Assembly: GCA_944472155.2 (NCBI GenBank)
Contig: OX235279.1
Location: forward strand, 159,114,199-159,178,198
DNA: 64,000 nucleotides
Source: Trichobilharzia szidati
Taxonomy: Eukaryota; Platyhelminthes; Trematoda; Strigeidida; Schistosomatidae
Reading direction: 5' to 3'
Shown here: positions 36,946-49,200 of the stretch, piece after piece
Layout: each line of letters begins with the position of its first letter
Numbering within the stretch: the first letter of the stretch is position 1
The notes under the pieces: model-generated
The model's input: the letters and a program-made list of their open reading frames with translations, nothing else
Database searches by the model: none
What the model was told of the DNA's origin: nothing
Translations under genes and position numbers: made by a program

Positions 36946-39060
36946 TGGCCAACAAACCCCTCAGTTTTTCTCAGGCTTTAACGATGGATGGCTAATGGAT
37001 TTATGACCAAGTGGTATGACGAGTGAGTTGGCGAGAAATTGTCTCACGTTAGGCCATTAAGTCAACAGAAGCAGTCACTGAAGTCGAGTACTGGATATTC
37101 TCGTATTATAGGATATTGAGTAGTGATTGTAGTTTATGTTAGCCAGTGATAGACTGTAGATTGTGCTTGTGTCGACAGCAGTCTTTACCGTCGTCTTGAC
37201 AGTATGAGAGATGATGAAATATACAAAGTCAGGAAAGTCAGAGTGATTTGAGGTAGGCGGTGTGTCATTAGGATAACGAATACAGTCGAATGATGCAGAG
37301 CAGATTTGGACAATTGAATTGGGACAAAATCTGATAAAGTCAAGCGTCGTGTAAGACTGTGGGGGCGGCTTTTGTGTAATGAAGCTTGATGTGAGAACAA
37401 TAAATGTATTAATCTGTTGACAAACTACGAAGGGGTGTGGAATTTCGGTGGTTTAACGTTATATCCAGATGTGCATGCAGGTGAACTGGTCAACTTATGG
37501 CGATACTAAAGACGATTTTGTCCACAATATTATAGTGTATCCACATTTTCACGTTCTCAGTTGTGTTCACGTTGTACATAGTCAAAGATGGACAACATTG
37601 TATTCAGAAACACAAGTGAAAACTTGAGAAGATGTATTGTTAGCGGAGTCGAATTTCGAAAAACGCGAAAACGGACGAAAAGTGTATAACCACGTATGAA
37701 ATACATACGTAACAAATAGAAACAATATTCAATAATACAGTGGCAGATATTCCACAAGCATATGATAAGTTAGTTACTGTGAGTGTATTACATGCGTATA
37801 TGCATTTTTTTATAGGCGTGCAGTTAGGATTAATAAAGGGGTGCTACAGGCTCACACAGTAGTTCATAGGATAGCCATTCCTACTTCGCTTGTGCAATTA
37901 TGTTGGGTCGACTGGAAGTTGACGAACAGAATATGATGAGCATACAATAGAATTTTGTGGCTCTCGTCAGTTCTCCGTATACAAATCCACTGGTCAATTC
38001 AATTTACCTTTCAGTCGAAACTAAGCGAGATGTTCTAATCTGTTGATTGTAACTAATCTCATCGCGTGGTATGAGTTCCTCAGATTTACCTCGTGAACTG
38101 ATTGTCAATTTATTGATATATTTCTGATTGTTTATCTCTGAGATCTGATAAGTTGTATACTTTGAGAACGAAAACCGTTTCTTGAACTTTTCACTATTTT
38201 ACAGTCACCAAGCTTAGCGGACACTGAGTGCACTCAGTGTTACTTCTCGTACTCCATGGGAGCGTCTACTCAGAATCGCAACCCATCTGTTAAACACTGT
38301 CTAGGCTATGAGAATTTAGAAGGGTTGTTATCGTTGTGTGGAATCAACCATTGTTTGTCCGCTTCTCGTCTCGTCGTTGTACAATTGAAGAGTAATCAGT
38401 GAATCCGTCGTTGACACTTCTAATTACCATTTTAATTCTCCTTCACTTTCAGACACTTATCATGCTTGTATGATCCTCGATCTTCTTCATATTGTGCAGT
38501 AGGCAGCTTACTATTTCATACCAACTGAGACTTCCTTGAATACTGATGTACCCACTTTCATCCCTCCTGACCACTCTGGTCGTCATCAAACGTCTTCACC
38601 ACTTCACCCTTGTATTCGCTTCCCTCAATTTTCTATATCGAGCCGTGAACGGAACAACTGTCCGAACTCAGTACGCATTCAATCGAACAAGTTGTGAATA
38701 TTTCAGTGAGTGCGTTTCCCGACGTTGTTTGTGTGTGTTTGCATGTGTATTCGAGGGTTTAAATTTTACATTTCAGTGCTCACTCAGTGAGGTCATTACA
38801 TTTGTAGTGGAATAAATCGGTGAGACAAATTCACTCATCGATCACACACACACACCCACATCTTACATACACTCCAGTTCACTACACGCACTCATCATTA
38901 CAAACAGTCGATATTCGTAGACACGATAAAATGATGATGACGAGTGTATTTGAAACAGTAGACTACGATTTCGTCTTCCATTGATTGATTTTATATAGAG
39001 TATCCAGCTGAAGAGTAGATCTACCGAGATTTTTTTCCCTACAATTATTTTGATTGTCTG
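36946..39060. other. Unassigned, probably unique DNA
   Basis: About 2.1 kb with no repeat shared inside the window. The longest plus frame (38546-38815) is 89 codons with no domain. A short CA run lies at 38843-38857. Nothing further supported. Confidence 0.45.
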
Positions 39061-39069
39061 TGATATATC

Positions 39070-39295
39070 GGCTATCGTAGCCCAAGTAGTCCAGTTGGGT
39101 AAAGCATCATGTTTGAAATGGTGGTTCCCGGGTTCGGGTAGCAATGGGTACACCATCACTCACTGGGGGATGAAGGTGACTCCAAAGGACGAGCTCCATA
39201 TAGGACGAAATGTGCATCCCAGATTCTACTGTTAGTCACCTTCCACCAAATGCAACTTGAAGGTAACGGTTAGTGCATAAACAATTATTGTTATT
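39070..39295 (+). mobile_element. tRNA-derived SINE with decayed hammerhead core
   Basis: A-box-like TAGCCCAAGTAGTCCAGT near 39078 and a B-box-like GGTTCGGGTAGC near 39131 give a tRNA-like head. Further on, TAGGACGAAATGTGCATCC (about 39201-39219) matches the second half of the schistosome SINE hammerhead (GGACGAAACxxGUCC pattern). The first core half reads AGGACGA instead of CUGANGA, so it is unlikely to cleave. Confidence 0.65.
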
Positions 39296-40312
39296 GAAGA
39301 TATCGCACTTTTGTAGAGAATGTGTTAGCTTAATTTTTTTTCAACAAGTAACATAAGAGACCTGGTAAAAGTCATTATCATCTGACTACATCAAAATCTT
39401 AACTCTGATGATTACATTTAGTTAGCAGGAAACAGACCTTATGCAGTCTTGACATCGTGTTTCTCACTGATTGGACTGACGATTGCCAATGTGAGAAATT
39501 GAATGAATATCGATCATGTGTCATTGCTTTTCCCGTGTCAGCAAGTTGCCACGATATATCATTGATTCCATCGAAACCGAACTAACTGGTGATACGTAAC
39601 ATTCGAAACATGTTGTGATTTGTCAAGGCTACTGCACTACATTTATCAGCCATCATGATTAGTAACAAATGAAATACCTCAGTCAGAAAGGGACCAGTTT
39701 GTGACTTCTTAACATTGGAACGGTTTCCAAAGAGGTGTGTCAACAAAAATGAGTATAATGGATTAATGTTCCTAATGGAGGAAGCGTCATTCATGCCTCC
39801 AATGAATGTGACTATCAAGAAATACAAAAGATAGATTAAAGTAAAACAAGTGACTGTTTGAATTATGAAATGAGAAACATAATTGATAAATTTGGATGTT
39901 TTATGCAAATAAATGACCAAGGTCAAAGATGCAACAAAATTGTAAACTCTTTTAGGAGATGAAGGGTGTCAACGGGCACACAAAATGATGAGTGATACGC
40001 GAATGCAGTTTAACACCCTCCAGTGTGATTTCTTGACCAGCCGAATTGAACAGTGAACGTTAACACCCAATGTTAAATGATGAAAGCTGTAGGCTAACAC
40101 ATTTGGGAAATTATTCATCGCGACATTCCCTACCACTTTTTGTCACCTAGTAAGATTAAGATGGATGAATAGCGATCACAGTGTAACAAAGGAAGTCAAG
40201 TTGTGCTGGACTAAACACTAAACTCAATTTTCAAGAGTTTGATTTATAAGAATTAGATTTGCTTTGTACGAGTTTGACCACGGATTGATATCAGTTGATA
40301 TCAGTTATAGAA
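39296..40312. other. No recognised feature
   Basis: AT-rich, no assigned frame or repeat. Confidence 0.45.
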
Positions 40313-40331
40313 CTATTGAAAACCACCAGGG

Positions 40332-40380
40332 AGTACGAGACAGCTGTTTCATCCTAGTTCGGTAATCATCGGCAGTATGC
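40332..40380 (-). ncRNA. Hammerhead-like core, partly decayed
   Basis: Minus strand order: CATACTG, CCGATGA (canonical CUGANGA with U4 changed to C), a stem II region, GAAA, C-AGCT-G, then TC cleavage site. The changed core uridine suggests loss of activity. Confidence 0.5.
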
Positions 40381-40515
40381 ACCCACCGCCAGGGCTCGAA
40401 CCCAGCACCTTCAGGTTACAAGATAAGCTGGCCAATAAGACCCAATCTTGAGGCCAGCCCAGCCGTGATTTAGTGCGACCACCAACAAATGTCATCGGTG
40501 GGAGTTCCAGTGGGT

Positions 40516-40566
40516 GCGTAATGCCGATGATTCCCAAACTAGCATGAAACAGAGGTCCGGTACTCC
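40516..40566 (+). ncRNA. Hammerhead-like core, partly decayed
   Basis: CCGATGA at 40524-40530, GAAAC at 40546-40550, then AGAG-GTC. Same U4-to-C change as the opposite copy; stem II pairing is poor. Confidence 0.5.
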
Positions 40567-40984
40567 CTGGTGGTTTTCAATGGTTTTCTATCTGACATCA
40601 CTCCATGGTCAAAGTTGTATAAAACTAAACTCAATTATGATATTAAGTATGCAAATAAGATGGGCGAATTAGTTACGATATTCAAACAGTATACTACGAT
40701 TGTTAAGCTAAATAAGTTGTATGAAGTTACAGTTACTTGCAATTAGGATTAACTCGAAATTCCACAATTTAATTTGTATAATCCAGCGGTACGGCAAATG
40801 GATAGGCTTCGATGGATGATATTTCACCCCACTGTGGATAAACTTAAAGGGGTGGCCGAGTACACTTCGGATGAGGATGTGGCTGTTCCTGCAAATTGCA
40901 GAGTAAGCAACAGAGAATTAGTTTTGGCACACGAGTAGTTGCGAGTGTGAGAAGTCGCAGCAACAGCCATGAGAATAAAGAAAA

Positions 40985-41060
40985 GGTTGTATGCATATAT
41001 GTATGTATGTGTGTGTGTATATGTATGTACGTAGATGTCTATGTATGCAGACACTAGTGT
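40985..41060. repeat. TATG/TG microsatellite
   Basis: Runs of TATG, GTGT and TATGTATG units. Confidence 0.8.
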
Positions 41061-41299
41061 GTGTTAAAAAATGTTTCCTTTGAGATAAGCACATATTCAT
41101 GCCTCATAGCTAACATACAAACGAACAAATAATAATTGTGACAATAACCCGTTTTTATAATAAAAGTGATATCAAGGTGAGCAATAATAGTGATGATAAT
41201 AACGTCTAAACCAGGGAAACTTAATTGTTTTATCAAGTATTGGTTTGTAGGGATTTGATTGTTTGGTGACAGGATTTCATCATGAACTGACATTGGTTG

Positions 41300-41485
41300 G
41301 AGAACCGTTGCAAAACCTGCAATGAGTACTGGGTAGCTGTTCTAGCCTTGTAACCAGAAGACCCTGAGTTCTAACTCCGGTGGATGCGTACTGCTGAAGA
41401 GCCCCAGGCTAGGGCGAAATAGATGTCCAGTACTCCCAACTGGTTTCCCAATGGTTCTCTAACCAATGTCAGCTCACGATGAAAT
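41300..41485 (+). mobile_element. tRNA-derived SINE with well-formed hammerhead
   Basis: Tail shared with the 40.3-40.6 kb SINEs (CCAGTACTCCC, then GGTTTCCCAATGGTT). A weak B-box-like GAGTTCTAACTCC lies near 41364-41376. Contains the hammerhead at 41388-41433. The family matches the known schistosome SINEs that carry hammerhead motifs. Confidence 0.75.
41388..41433 (+). ncRNA. Hammerhead ribozyme, core elements complete
   Basis: Self-cleaving RNA motif. Stem I: GTACTG (41388-41393) pairs with CAGTAC (41428-41433). Core CTGAAGA (41394-41400) fits CUGANGA. Stem II: GCCC (41401-41404) pairs with GGGC (41412-41415). GAAA follows at 41416-41419, then a minimal stem III T-AGAT-G (a U-G pair) and the cleavage site GTC (41425-41427). 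The weak stem III closing pair could reduce activity. Confidence 0.8.
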
Positions 41486-42310
41486 CCTGTAATCGACTGT
41501 TTTATCAGTCCACAAAATGAACGCAGAGGGCTGGTTTTCTTATCTGCCAACCACTGAAAGTCTGGTGAGAAGGAAGTACAGAAATGTGTGCACTCGGAGG
41601 TGTGCTGACTTGTTAGTTGTCTGTCTGTGCAGCTGTCGACGTACCATCGCCATCAGTATATGTTCGTTTAAGTTGGCCAGCAGAAATAGTTTCTTTTTTA
41701 CCATGTCAGTTTACCGTGCACGGTGAAGTACTTGAAGGTGTCGTTCATATGGAAGCTGTTACCCTTTTCTGACACCATCGATTTGAACTTGCAGCTCTTT
41801 AAGTGATTACTGACAGGTTCTCTCCAGAGAGACTGCTTGAGGGTTATTGGCTGAAGCTGTAGCACCTGTTGGGTCAGCTAGTTAGTGAACTCGGAAACAT
41901 ACACCTCTCTCGAGTCATGTGAAGGGAATTACTGTCCAGGCAAAGTGAAAGCAGTGCCGTATACAAGTTGAGCCGGTGTACATACGACATCCTCAGTAGC
42001 GGTTGACCGAATGCTGAGCAAGATCAAGGGTAGATGGATGTTTACTCCACGTGGATGTATCATTCTGTGCCATCATTGAGCTTTGCAGTTGCCTGTGGAA
42101 TGACCTGATCACTTCGAAAATGGTTATTTGCATTACTTGACAATAGAGTAGATTCGAATTGATCGCATGGACAGATAACTTCAGTGGTATTGTGGTGAAT
42201 AATTGGTTGCCTTATTGCAGAATTCATACGTTGATTGTAATTTCTTTTGACATGTTGTAATTATACAACAGAAATAAATATATTTAAAAATATATTGCAC
42301 GCTGTTTGGT
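41486..42310. other. No recognised feature
   Basis: Unassigned; short frames only. 40601-41299, on the other side of the SINE, likewise holds only a microsatellite. Confidence 0.4.
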
Positions 42311-42319
42311 TTCCTACAG

Positions 42320-42600
42320 CTCTCACCAAATCCGTTCCCCCGTCATAGACGTTCGACTGAAATTGGTTGTCTTCTTAGTTCTGGTGGCTTTGTTCGTTTG
42401 TCTTACTGTCTGGAATTCCGGCGCTCGCTGACGTTCACCCGTTTCTCTTTGTTTACATTTGTGATCATAACCATGTGGCCCTGTCTCACAGTGACCATAT
42501 GTGGTCCTTCCAACTTTGGAAGCTGTTTGCCTGCCTCTGGCGCGCATTCGTCCGTGTTTCGCCTCATATTTTCATATGCTCCCTTCACCTGACCTCCCAG
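42320..42600 (-). pseudogene. Possible LTR-retrotransposon pol C-terminal fragment
   Basis: Minus-strand frame 42588-42403 has PKLEGPHMVTVRQGHMVMI, similar in pattern to the integrase C-terminal GPY-type module (xKxxGPYxVxxxxxxxxxxV) of Gypsy-like elements. It lies near an LTR-like repeat at 42747. No protease, RT or integrase core is seen nearby, so this is tentative. Confidence 0.35.
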
Positions 42601-42746
42601 TAGAGTTCCAAGTAACAGCCTCGGAGCTGATGCATCTTGAACGCCACCGAACTGCGCAACAGCCTCGAATTCCTGCCAGAAGATCTATATGTCTCCATCA
42701 AAAACTCCAGGGAATAGGCCTTCCATTTGTCAGCAGGCAGCGACAC

Positions 42747-42990
42747 AAAATGTAACGACAGAAGGCAAGGGCCAGGCTATAGATAGTTTATTGAGAAAAT
42801 CAAGAAATACTTATAGATTTTCATGTACATTATTGTCGGAGGAGAAGCAACATCTTCTGATTGTTTGTTTTCTTGCTGAAGGTTGTTCTCTACTTCTTGT
42901 GACTGTTTCGTAGAAAGTTAAGCCATATATCTGCGAATCGTATTTGCACGCATTAAGTTTGCTGTGACTGGTTGGTGAGTTACTCAAGGT
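42747..42990 (+). repeat. Possible solo-LTR fragment, copy a
   Basis: Begins TGTAACGACAGAAGGCAAGG and aligns with 60378 onward (TGTAACAACAGAAGACAAGG), including a shared ATAGATTTTCATGTACATTA-type phrase. A TG start fits an LTR edge, but no CA end or flanking duplication was established. Confidence 0.4.
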
Positions 42991-43920
42991 CAAGCGTTGT
43001 TATTGTTTTTTCTCATGACCTCGATTCGGGACGTAAATTGTTGTCTACAATGTTGGCTCGCAGACAGTCCTCACCTCAGTCACTATCACTAGCGTTTCTA
43101 AACAACTAATTCATTTGTAATTGGTAGCGAATGAACAAAATAACCGTTTCAGAGTTGCCTACTAAGGCCTGTTTACGAGAAATTGGAGACTATATGGGAA
43201 TGTTTTGATGAATGTTGGTCTTCAATAAAGGTTTAGGATAATAAAATTCCTGCACATTTTGTAATTTAAATTGCACGAATCTTGCATTTCAAGGCAAGCT
43301 GATTATTCTTCGACACATAGAAATTCGGCGGACTTCTAACATCATCTAGATACTATTCCTGCTGGTACGTAAGAGTGAAAGAGAGCTCAGTTTAGTAAAA
43401 TGGTTCTGGCTAGTGACTAAAGATTCTATCTGCAATCTTCATATGCCTCCACTTAAATGCAAACTTGATGACGAGTCTCACAGCATCAGTGGTATAATGG
43501 TCTCGTCACTGTCTGTAATTTTTTGAAGCATAGGAGGCAGTTTCTTCAAATCCACTAGTGCAAATTTCAGATTGCCAAAGATTGATGTATCCAGTACAGA
43601 GATGTTAACAGGAAATGTCCGGTTTTGTATATGTCTCAGCCTGATGAAGCGGAAAATGTAGGGACAATAAGTGTCATAAATGCTGCATAAATGGAAGCGT
43701 GAAAGCCATCCACTGGAGTTTAAAATCTCTGGATATTGATATATATGCATATGATTCCTTCACTCTGTCAGATAAGGTGGACTTTTTATCTCTTTCAACA
43801 GTTCACAGTGGTCAGTCCTATTTTATAAGATTTTTGATCAATTCGTTAGATAGAGTGGAGTCCATGAACAATAAGAAGTATTTATGACTAGATATAATAG
43901 CGTGAAATATTCCCATATCA
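42991..43920. other. No recognised feature
   Basis: Unassigned; a 90-codon minus frame (43750-43478) has no domain I know. Confidence 0.4.
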
Positions 43921-44585
43921 TGAACGAAGAATATTCTTTTCAATAATTTCCCCTCTTCAGGTTCTTACAATTATGAAATATAATATTTACTGTCGTAATA
44001 ATTATTATTACAATTATTATTATTACGATTTTTATTATTACAAATATTATCATTATTATTCGTCATAATTTATGCCCTTCATGCAAACATTCTCTCAATA
44101 CTGTCGAATTTTCCATTTATACAATTCGGACTTATTATTAGTGATATTCTCTCTTTTCTCAATATATGCCTACACCTGTTACTTCATTTCACACATTCCT
44201 TATTTCATTATGAACCTCTCATTGCAGTTTTACCATCTCCTGTTTAACACAGACCACTTTGTACTAGCCACCTGTATTCACCTGACACCTACTATATAAC
44301 CTGGAACTGACCTGTCAGTTTTCCTACCACACACTCTACAAATCTATTATGACTAATCACCATCATTTTCTCCAGTTTCACCGAAATACTTTTTAATCGA
44401 TTTCAGCCTAGCATGACGTTTGTCACAGAAATACGACTATTTATTTTGTCACCCAGTATAACTACGTAAAATTGCATCGGCCGCATAACTTGCTCTCATC
44501 ATTGTAACGACAACAAATATATTCTATTTTATAACTGTAAGAATCTGAAGAGGAGAAATTACTGAAAAGAATATTCTTCGTTCAG
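43921..44585. repeat. Inverted terminal segments of a PLE remnant
   Basis: 43921-43985 is the reverse complement of 44519-44584 with a few mismatches (both include GAAGAATATTCTTTTCA). The interior is AT-rich with (ATT)n at 44000-44060. It lies immediately 3' of a minus-strand PLE coding fragment and resembles the pair at 47602/48274, so I read it as PLE terminal repeats rather than a DNA-transposon TIR. Confidence 0.55.
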
Positions 44586-44684
44586 ATTGACTTTTATTTA
44601 TTGTTACTTTGTGAAGATGTGAAACTGAAGCGTGTCACTGTTTAGATGACAGGTTTAAATGGTTATTAGTGCGAATGACGAATT

Positions 44685-45110
44685 ATGTGTAGCAGGAAAA
44701 CGCCAGTCTTTGGCTTACTGCAAAGTATGTTTTCCTCAGAGATTTACAGAGGCGTTTACCAAGGATTTCTGCTTCAGTGTCACCTTTGAATTCTAGATTA
44801 AGCAGAAGCATCTTATTCAGGATGGATTAAAGTTGTTCAGAAGTCTTCTTTGACTTTGGTTCCTGTCTATGAAGCTAGGCGGAAAACCATTTTCCATCAA
44901 GCTTCTTCGGAAATTACGCAGTTCTTCGTCAATCACTTCCTCGGTCCATACCTTCCAAATCCTCGAGGAGAGATGGTATATAAGGTTCCTCTTTCTGTTT
45001 AGGGGCACGAAGCTTTGAAAGTTGTCAAATTTTCCATTCCGTGTAGGCTTTTGAATATGGACCGTTTCAGAGAGTTGTTGGCGTTTGTTGTCAGACGGAC
45101 ATCGAGGAAG
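44685..45110 (-). pseudogene. Penelope-like RT C-terminal fragment
   Basis: Minus-strand frame with VHIQKPTRNGKFDNFQSFVP and LNRKRNLIYHL, then LRNFRRSLMENGFPPSFI, the PLE region after YVDD. A further piece, FKGDTEAEILGKRL, lies at about 44685-44790 in another frame. The GIY-YIG domain is missing. Confidence 0.75.
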
Positions 45111-47204
45111 TGAAACATTCCGTTGGATTGTAATATTTAAATGCATTCAGGTATTCAACAGTATGTATAGTTTCCTTTATTGATATCATGAGTATTATTT
45201 TATTGCTTATCGGAAGATTCATTCATAAATGGCGCATAAAACAGCGCTGAGTCATTCACAGTCAACTGAAACTGCGTGTACGGAACAGACTCACACACAC
45301 ACACACACTGTTGATACAAAGTCATTATTTTCGACACTGTAATTCCGAGGTGTTGTGCAGTCTTAAAGGTGACTATGCAGTGAACTTCAATTCATTTTAA
45401 AAGTCATGAGTAGAATGTGCTGATGATATAATCAATACGCCAAACTCTTCATTTATGTTGGTGTCCTTTCCAAGCTGAAAGTCCACTCGTTCACAAATTG
45501 CAGTTGTGCAGTTCAATGAATGAATTCTCAGACTATCAGTACATCCGCTAAATTATTTTTTTTTCTTATTTCTACTCGTTTATCTGGTAACTTTACATGA
45601 AGTGAGACACTGAGACTGAGGCTTCGAAAACTAAATGAAAATACCTGGCAATGTTAGCATCCATATTCAATGAACTTTTGGTGTCACATTTTTAACCAGC
45701 AGATTATATTATAAACGACACATCATTCAACATGTTCCTGTTTCTAAATACACAATGACCATATTTACAAATTGAAAAAGATGCATTCAACCGCAATTCA
45801 CATTGTTCGGTTTCGATTTCTACTTTATAAGCAAGCTGGAGGAATAATCGATAGAAAGTAGACATCGCATGAATATTTCGGAAGTAAAATTAAAACTATA
45901 AAAATTTGTACCATTTCATGTTTGTATCAGTTATTCATTAGGCTGAATATGCTTACATTGAACATAATTCGAACTCCTATAACCACATATCTCAGAAGTG
46001 TTTGTTGCAGCGTGCCTGTATATTTTATCATCTGACACAATGGACTGCGTATACCGTTTTTAGATATATGCCCACTGTAAACTGCTTATTCACCAATATA
46101 CGCTTACTCGACCCATTATATGAGGCATTATACAAATCCGCTGAAAATCGCTACTTTGTGAAGTTAGCTGCAGCTGGTGTTTTAGTCTGGAGTTGTCCGA
46201 GATCCTTCGATTTTGTTTCAACTGCCAACCACTTGCAGTTCCAGAATTTCGGCTGAGATTAATTGTATGTTTGACAATACTAAAGAAACTTTCGCAAACA
46301 CCAAACTTCATTCATCACTTCTATTCATCTAAATTTGTGTACAGTCCTTGTAATATATTGAAATTATGGTAAAACAAAAAAAACAGCGCCAGTTTGTAAT
46401 GTGCATGAGATTACAAGACAACAGAGTATATCTCCATCATAATGTACTCTAAAAGTTGAATATGGAATTGTTTGTGCTGACCTAGTGTCAAACAGTATTC
46501 TACATAGATTCACTATTCTATATTTCTGTCGGGATGCATCACTCAGGCTCATCTAATGGCTCCTTTAGTTAAGTGCACCGTAGTTTTATAATATGCGTCA
46601 ACACGACGTTCAGATATAAGGAATGGATAGTCAACACGATTGAGACGATTAGGGACTATGTCATGAAGTCAAGGCAAACTGAATCACAGTCTCCTCACAA
46701 TGCAATTCAGTGATCAGTAGTGTGGTAAAAAATTGTCTAAGATGGTTGAATGCTAAACACAGTTAATCATCAGATTGAACAATCCTGATGTTGTTCCACA
46801 GGTTGTATTAAGTCAAACCTTGATTTTAGCGTCTCTGTTTCTTTATTAGTAAATCTTCATCGGATGACTGAGGCAAATATTACACATAAAGAGTTGAGCA
46901 GCGTACCTTCTACTTTCACAAGACACATATGCATTTGATACTATCAGTTCTTCTCAGTTATACAGTCTCTCTAGACTCTCATTACTCAGTGATTCCATTC
47001 CAACTGAAAGGCATCTTTATAATTTCATACAGACTGAGGCATGTTGCACGTGATATATGAGTGAAAGCATCGGTCTAATAACATATTTCATCTCCAGTTC
47101 ATTTAGATATTGATAAAACGAAAAAACCACTCGAATGACGGTGTTGAATATCATGACAGTAAGAAGAAAAACTATTTTCACACAGTATACTAGATTATCG
47201 CTAC
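45111..47204. other. Unassigned, probably unique DNA
   Basis: About 2.1 kb. A CA run lies at 45294-45308. Open frames at 46002-46256 and elsewhere overlap on both strands and show no domain. Confidence 0.45.
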
Positions 47205-47380
47205 ATCTTACGGATCATCATTGAACAAAGCTTGGAATGGCAATCAGCTCTCGATCTCAACTTCATCGAATTTGAAAAGGCCTTCGACAGCGTCGATCGA
47301 GAGGTGATTTGGCAACTACTTCGCTACTACGGGGTGCCACCGACAACTATAGATCTCATCCAAAAGATAAACCACTTGAA
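47205..47380 (+). pseudogene. RTE RT motif A fragment
   Basis: Encodes LRIIIEQSLEWQSALDLNFI, then EFEKAFDSVDREVIWQLLRYY and GVPPTTIDLIQ, nearly matching 15012-15200 (minus). Only this short RT block survives. Confidence 0.85.
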
Positions 47381-47601
47381 TGACGGTCTTGAATATCATG
47401 ACAGTTTAGGCATGTTTATGAAACATTACAAGCAATGATGTCAATAATTCAATGAATTTTACTACCTTCTTTCTCTTAACTGATAAACAGATAGATGCTC
47501 AGCTGACTGATGAGTGCTGTCTTCCTGGGCCACAAAAATATGCACAAGGTGTTTGTGAACCTCAAAACTGCAAAATAAATATTCAAAAGAATGGTTGCTG
47601 G

Positions 47602-48274
47602 ACAAAGAATACTCTTTTCGATAACTTCATCATCAGGTTCTACAGTTATATATACATTATAGTGAATGAATGAATTAGTATTATTAACAACATCAATGCT
47701 GTTTCAATAACATGAAATCAATAATATCAATAGATTACAGTCCAATAGCATCAACATAACAATAAACTGAATGTCAGAAAAATTAGGAAAGATAATATTA
47801 CAAATTCATGAATTCCTAGTCTCTAATGAAGGCCGGCCAGGGCAGTAGTAGGGGCTGGACTTGCTTCTTTTGCACACAGAGCACTGGTTGTTTGGGCGAA
47901 TCGCAATAGCCTCTGCTGTTTAGAGCATGCGGTACCTGCATGTTTTAGGCAATTTATTTGGCACCCGGTAGATGATAGAGAAGGATTCTTCTATGCTGGC
48001 TGGCTTTGTGGCCGGTTTGGACCAGATGGTCTAATATCAAACTGTTGATGGTTCTTACTACACCCTTAATTAGTCATACTGGGAGATGTTCTCGGCCGTT
48101 GCTCGCGAACATGTACCAGTGTGGCCAAGTAAGGGTGTAGTAAATTTATTGATATTACAGATTCTATGTTATTTAAACAACACTAATGTCGTTAATAATA
48201 CTAATTCATTCACCATAATGTATATATAACTGTAGAACCTGATGATGAAGTTACCGAGAAGAGTATTCTTTGCT
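47602..48274. repeat. PLE remnant with inverted terminal segments and hammerhead-like block
   Basis: 47602-47685 is the reverse complement of about 48194-48274. Each carries CTGATGATGAAGTTA(T/C)CGA followed by AAGAGTATTCTTTG. The interior (47820-48130) has no coding sequence and includes short self-complementary words around a TACTACACCC/GGGTGTAGTA pair. Confidence 0.6.
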
Positions 48275-48932
48275 CAGTAACCACTTTTTTGGGAAATTTT
48301 AGTGGGCAGTTTTATTCAGTTCAAATAAATATTCCACATTTCTTTTTCACTCATATTTCTTTCTCTTTCACTTGATATTTGCTGTTTTATAGCCAATAAA
48401 TCGTAAATAAACTTTACAGCTAAACATCACCTACCTCATTAACACACTTTAACACTCTTCATCATTTAACTGCAACAACTTGAACAAGCTAGGTATGTAT
48501 CAAGCGTATTCCCATTGTAGAATTTGGCACAATGTATTCTTCTACCATTGTGTCACGAATACATTTTCTCTTCTTCTTCTATTTCGGAGCTGAGTTATAC
48601 ACCTCGACTAATGATTAAGTAGTTGGAGGTGAGATTATCTCATCTATTCATTGACATGTGCAATATGAAGTTTCCATGAAAAACAATCAACCCCGCCCAT
48701 TATAGCCTGGATTTCACTTCATCCACGATGGAGACAGAACGCATTGTTAAGCTGTCCCCACATCATTTGATCGATGACCGGATAGCACGTCTACATGTAA
48801 GAGATAACGTAAATTGCCACATTTCACGAGAACCTTTCATATTCGCTCTGAGATCCCATCATCAGACAGCCTGTTCCAGCTGATGCAGTTTCCTAAGTAA
48901 GTGAAGACACTCCAAAACTATTTACCCTATCT

Positions 48933-49200
48933 ACGTTTAAGATGAGAGTCAGTGTTGACCAACCATGCACCATCATCTTAGATTTTAGATGAGTGAGTTG
49001 CTTATGAAGAACAACAACAACAAAAGTGCTGCTCAGATGGCTGAGACGAGTGTGTTTTGGTAAGCGCACTCATCTAGAAGGACAAAATCAACTGAATGCT
49101 CTACTATGGTGAGACTGCTAGTTGATACACTCGAGCGATGACCTGTCGTGTGATGTCACTTGATGGTTTTCTTACAGTATGCCCAATCCGTCAAAATTGT
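48933..49200 (-). repeat. Short inverted repeat, arm a (partner about 51258-51525)
   Basis: Contains the CR1-like 3' UTR and CAA tail (48933-49020), then GTGCTGCTCAGATGGCTGAG and the RTE C-terminal coding end. The order is mirrored at 51258-51525; coordinates sum to about 100458. It shows that the CR1-like 3' end with its RTE flank has itself been copied in inverted orientation. Confidence 0.85.

Larger units (their letters stand above)
40313..40600. mobile_element. Two SINE 3' parts in foldback orientation around a tRNA-like head
   Basis: TTGAAAACCACCAGGGAGTA at the left matches, inverted, ACTCCCTGGTGGTTTTCAA at the right. Inside, GGTGCTGGGTTCGAGCCCTG on the minus strand (40391-40410) is a good B box. 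Each flank carries a hammerhead-like core pointing opposite ways. It could be two SINEs inserted head to head or a foldback product. Confidence 0.7.

Noticed and set aside
38546..38815. 89-codon frame with hydrophobic start as a secreted protein gene
   Set aside because: No homology recognised, no splice or polyA context, and length is within chance for this composition.
39186..39232. Active hammerhead at 39.2 kb
   Set aside because: The CUGANGA half is replaced by AGGACGA and the GAAAC closing base is changed, so only the family resemblance is supported.
43921..44585. MITE or DNA transposon from the inverted ends
   Set aside because: No transposase or target duplication seen; the ends resemble PLE terminal segments and lie next to PLE coding sequence.
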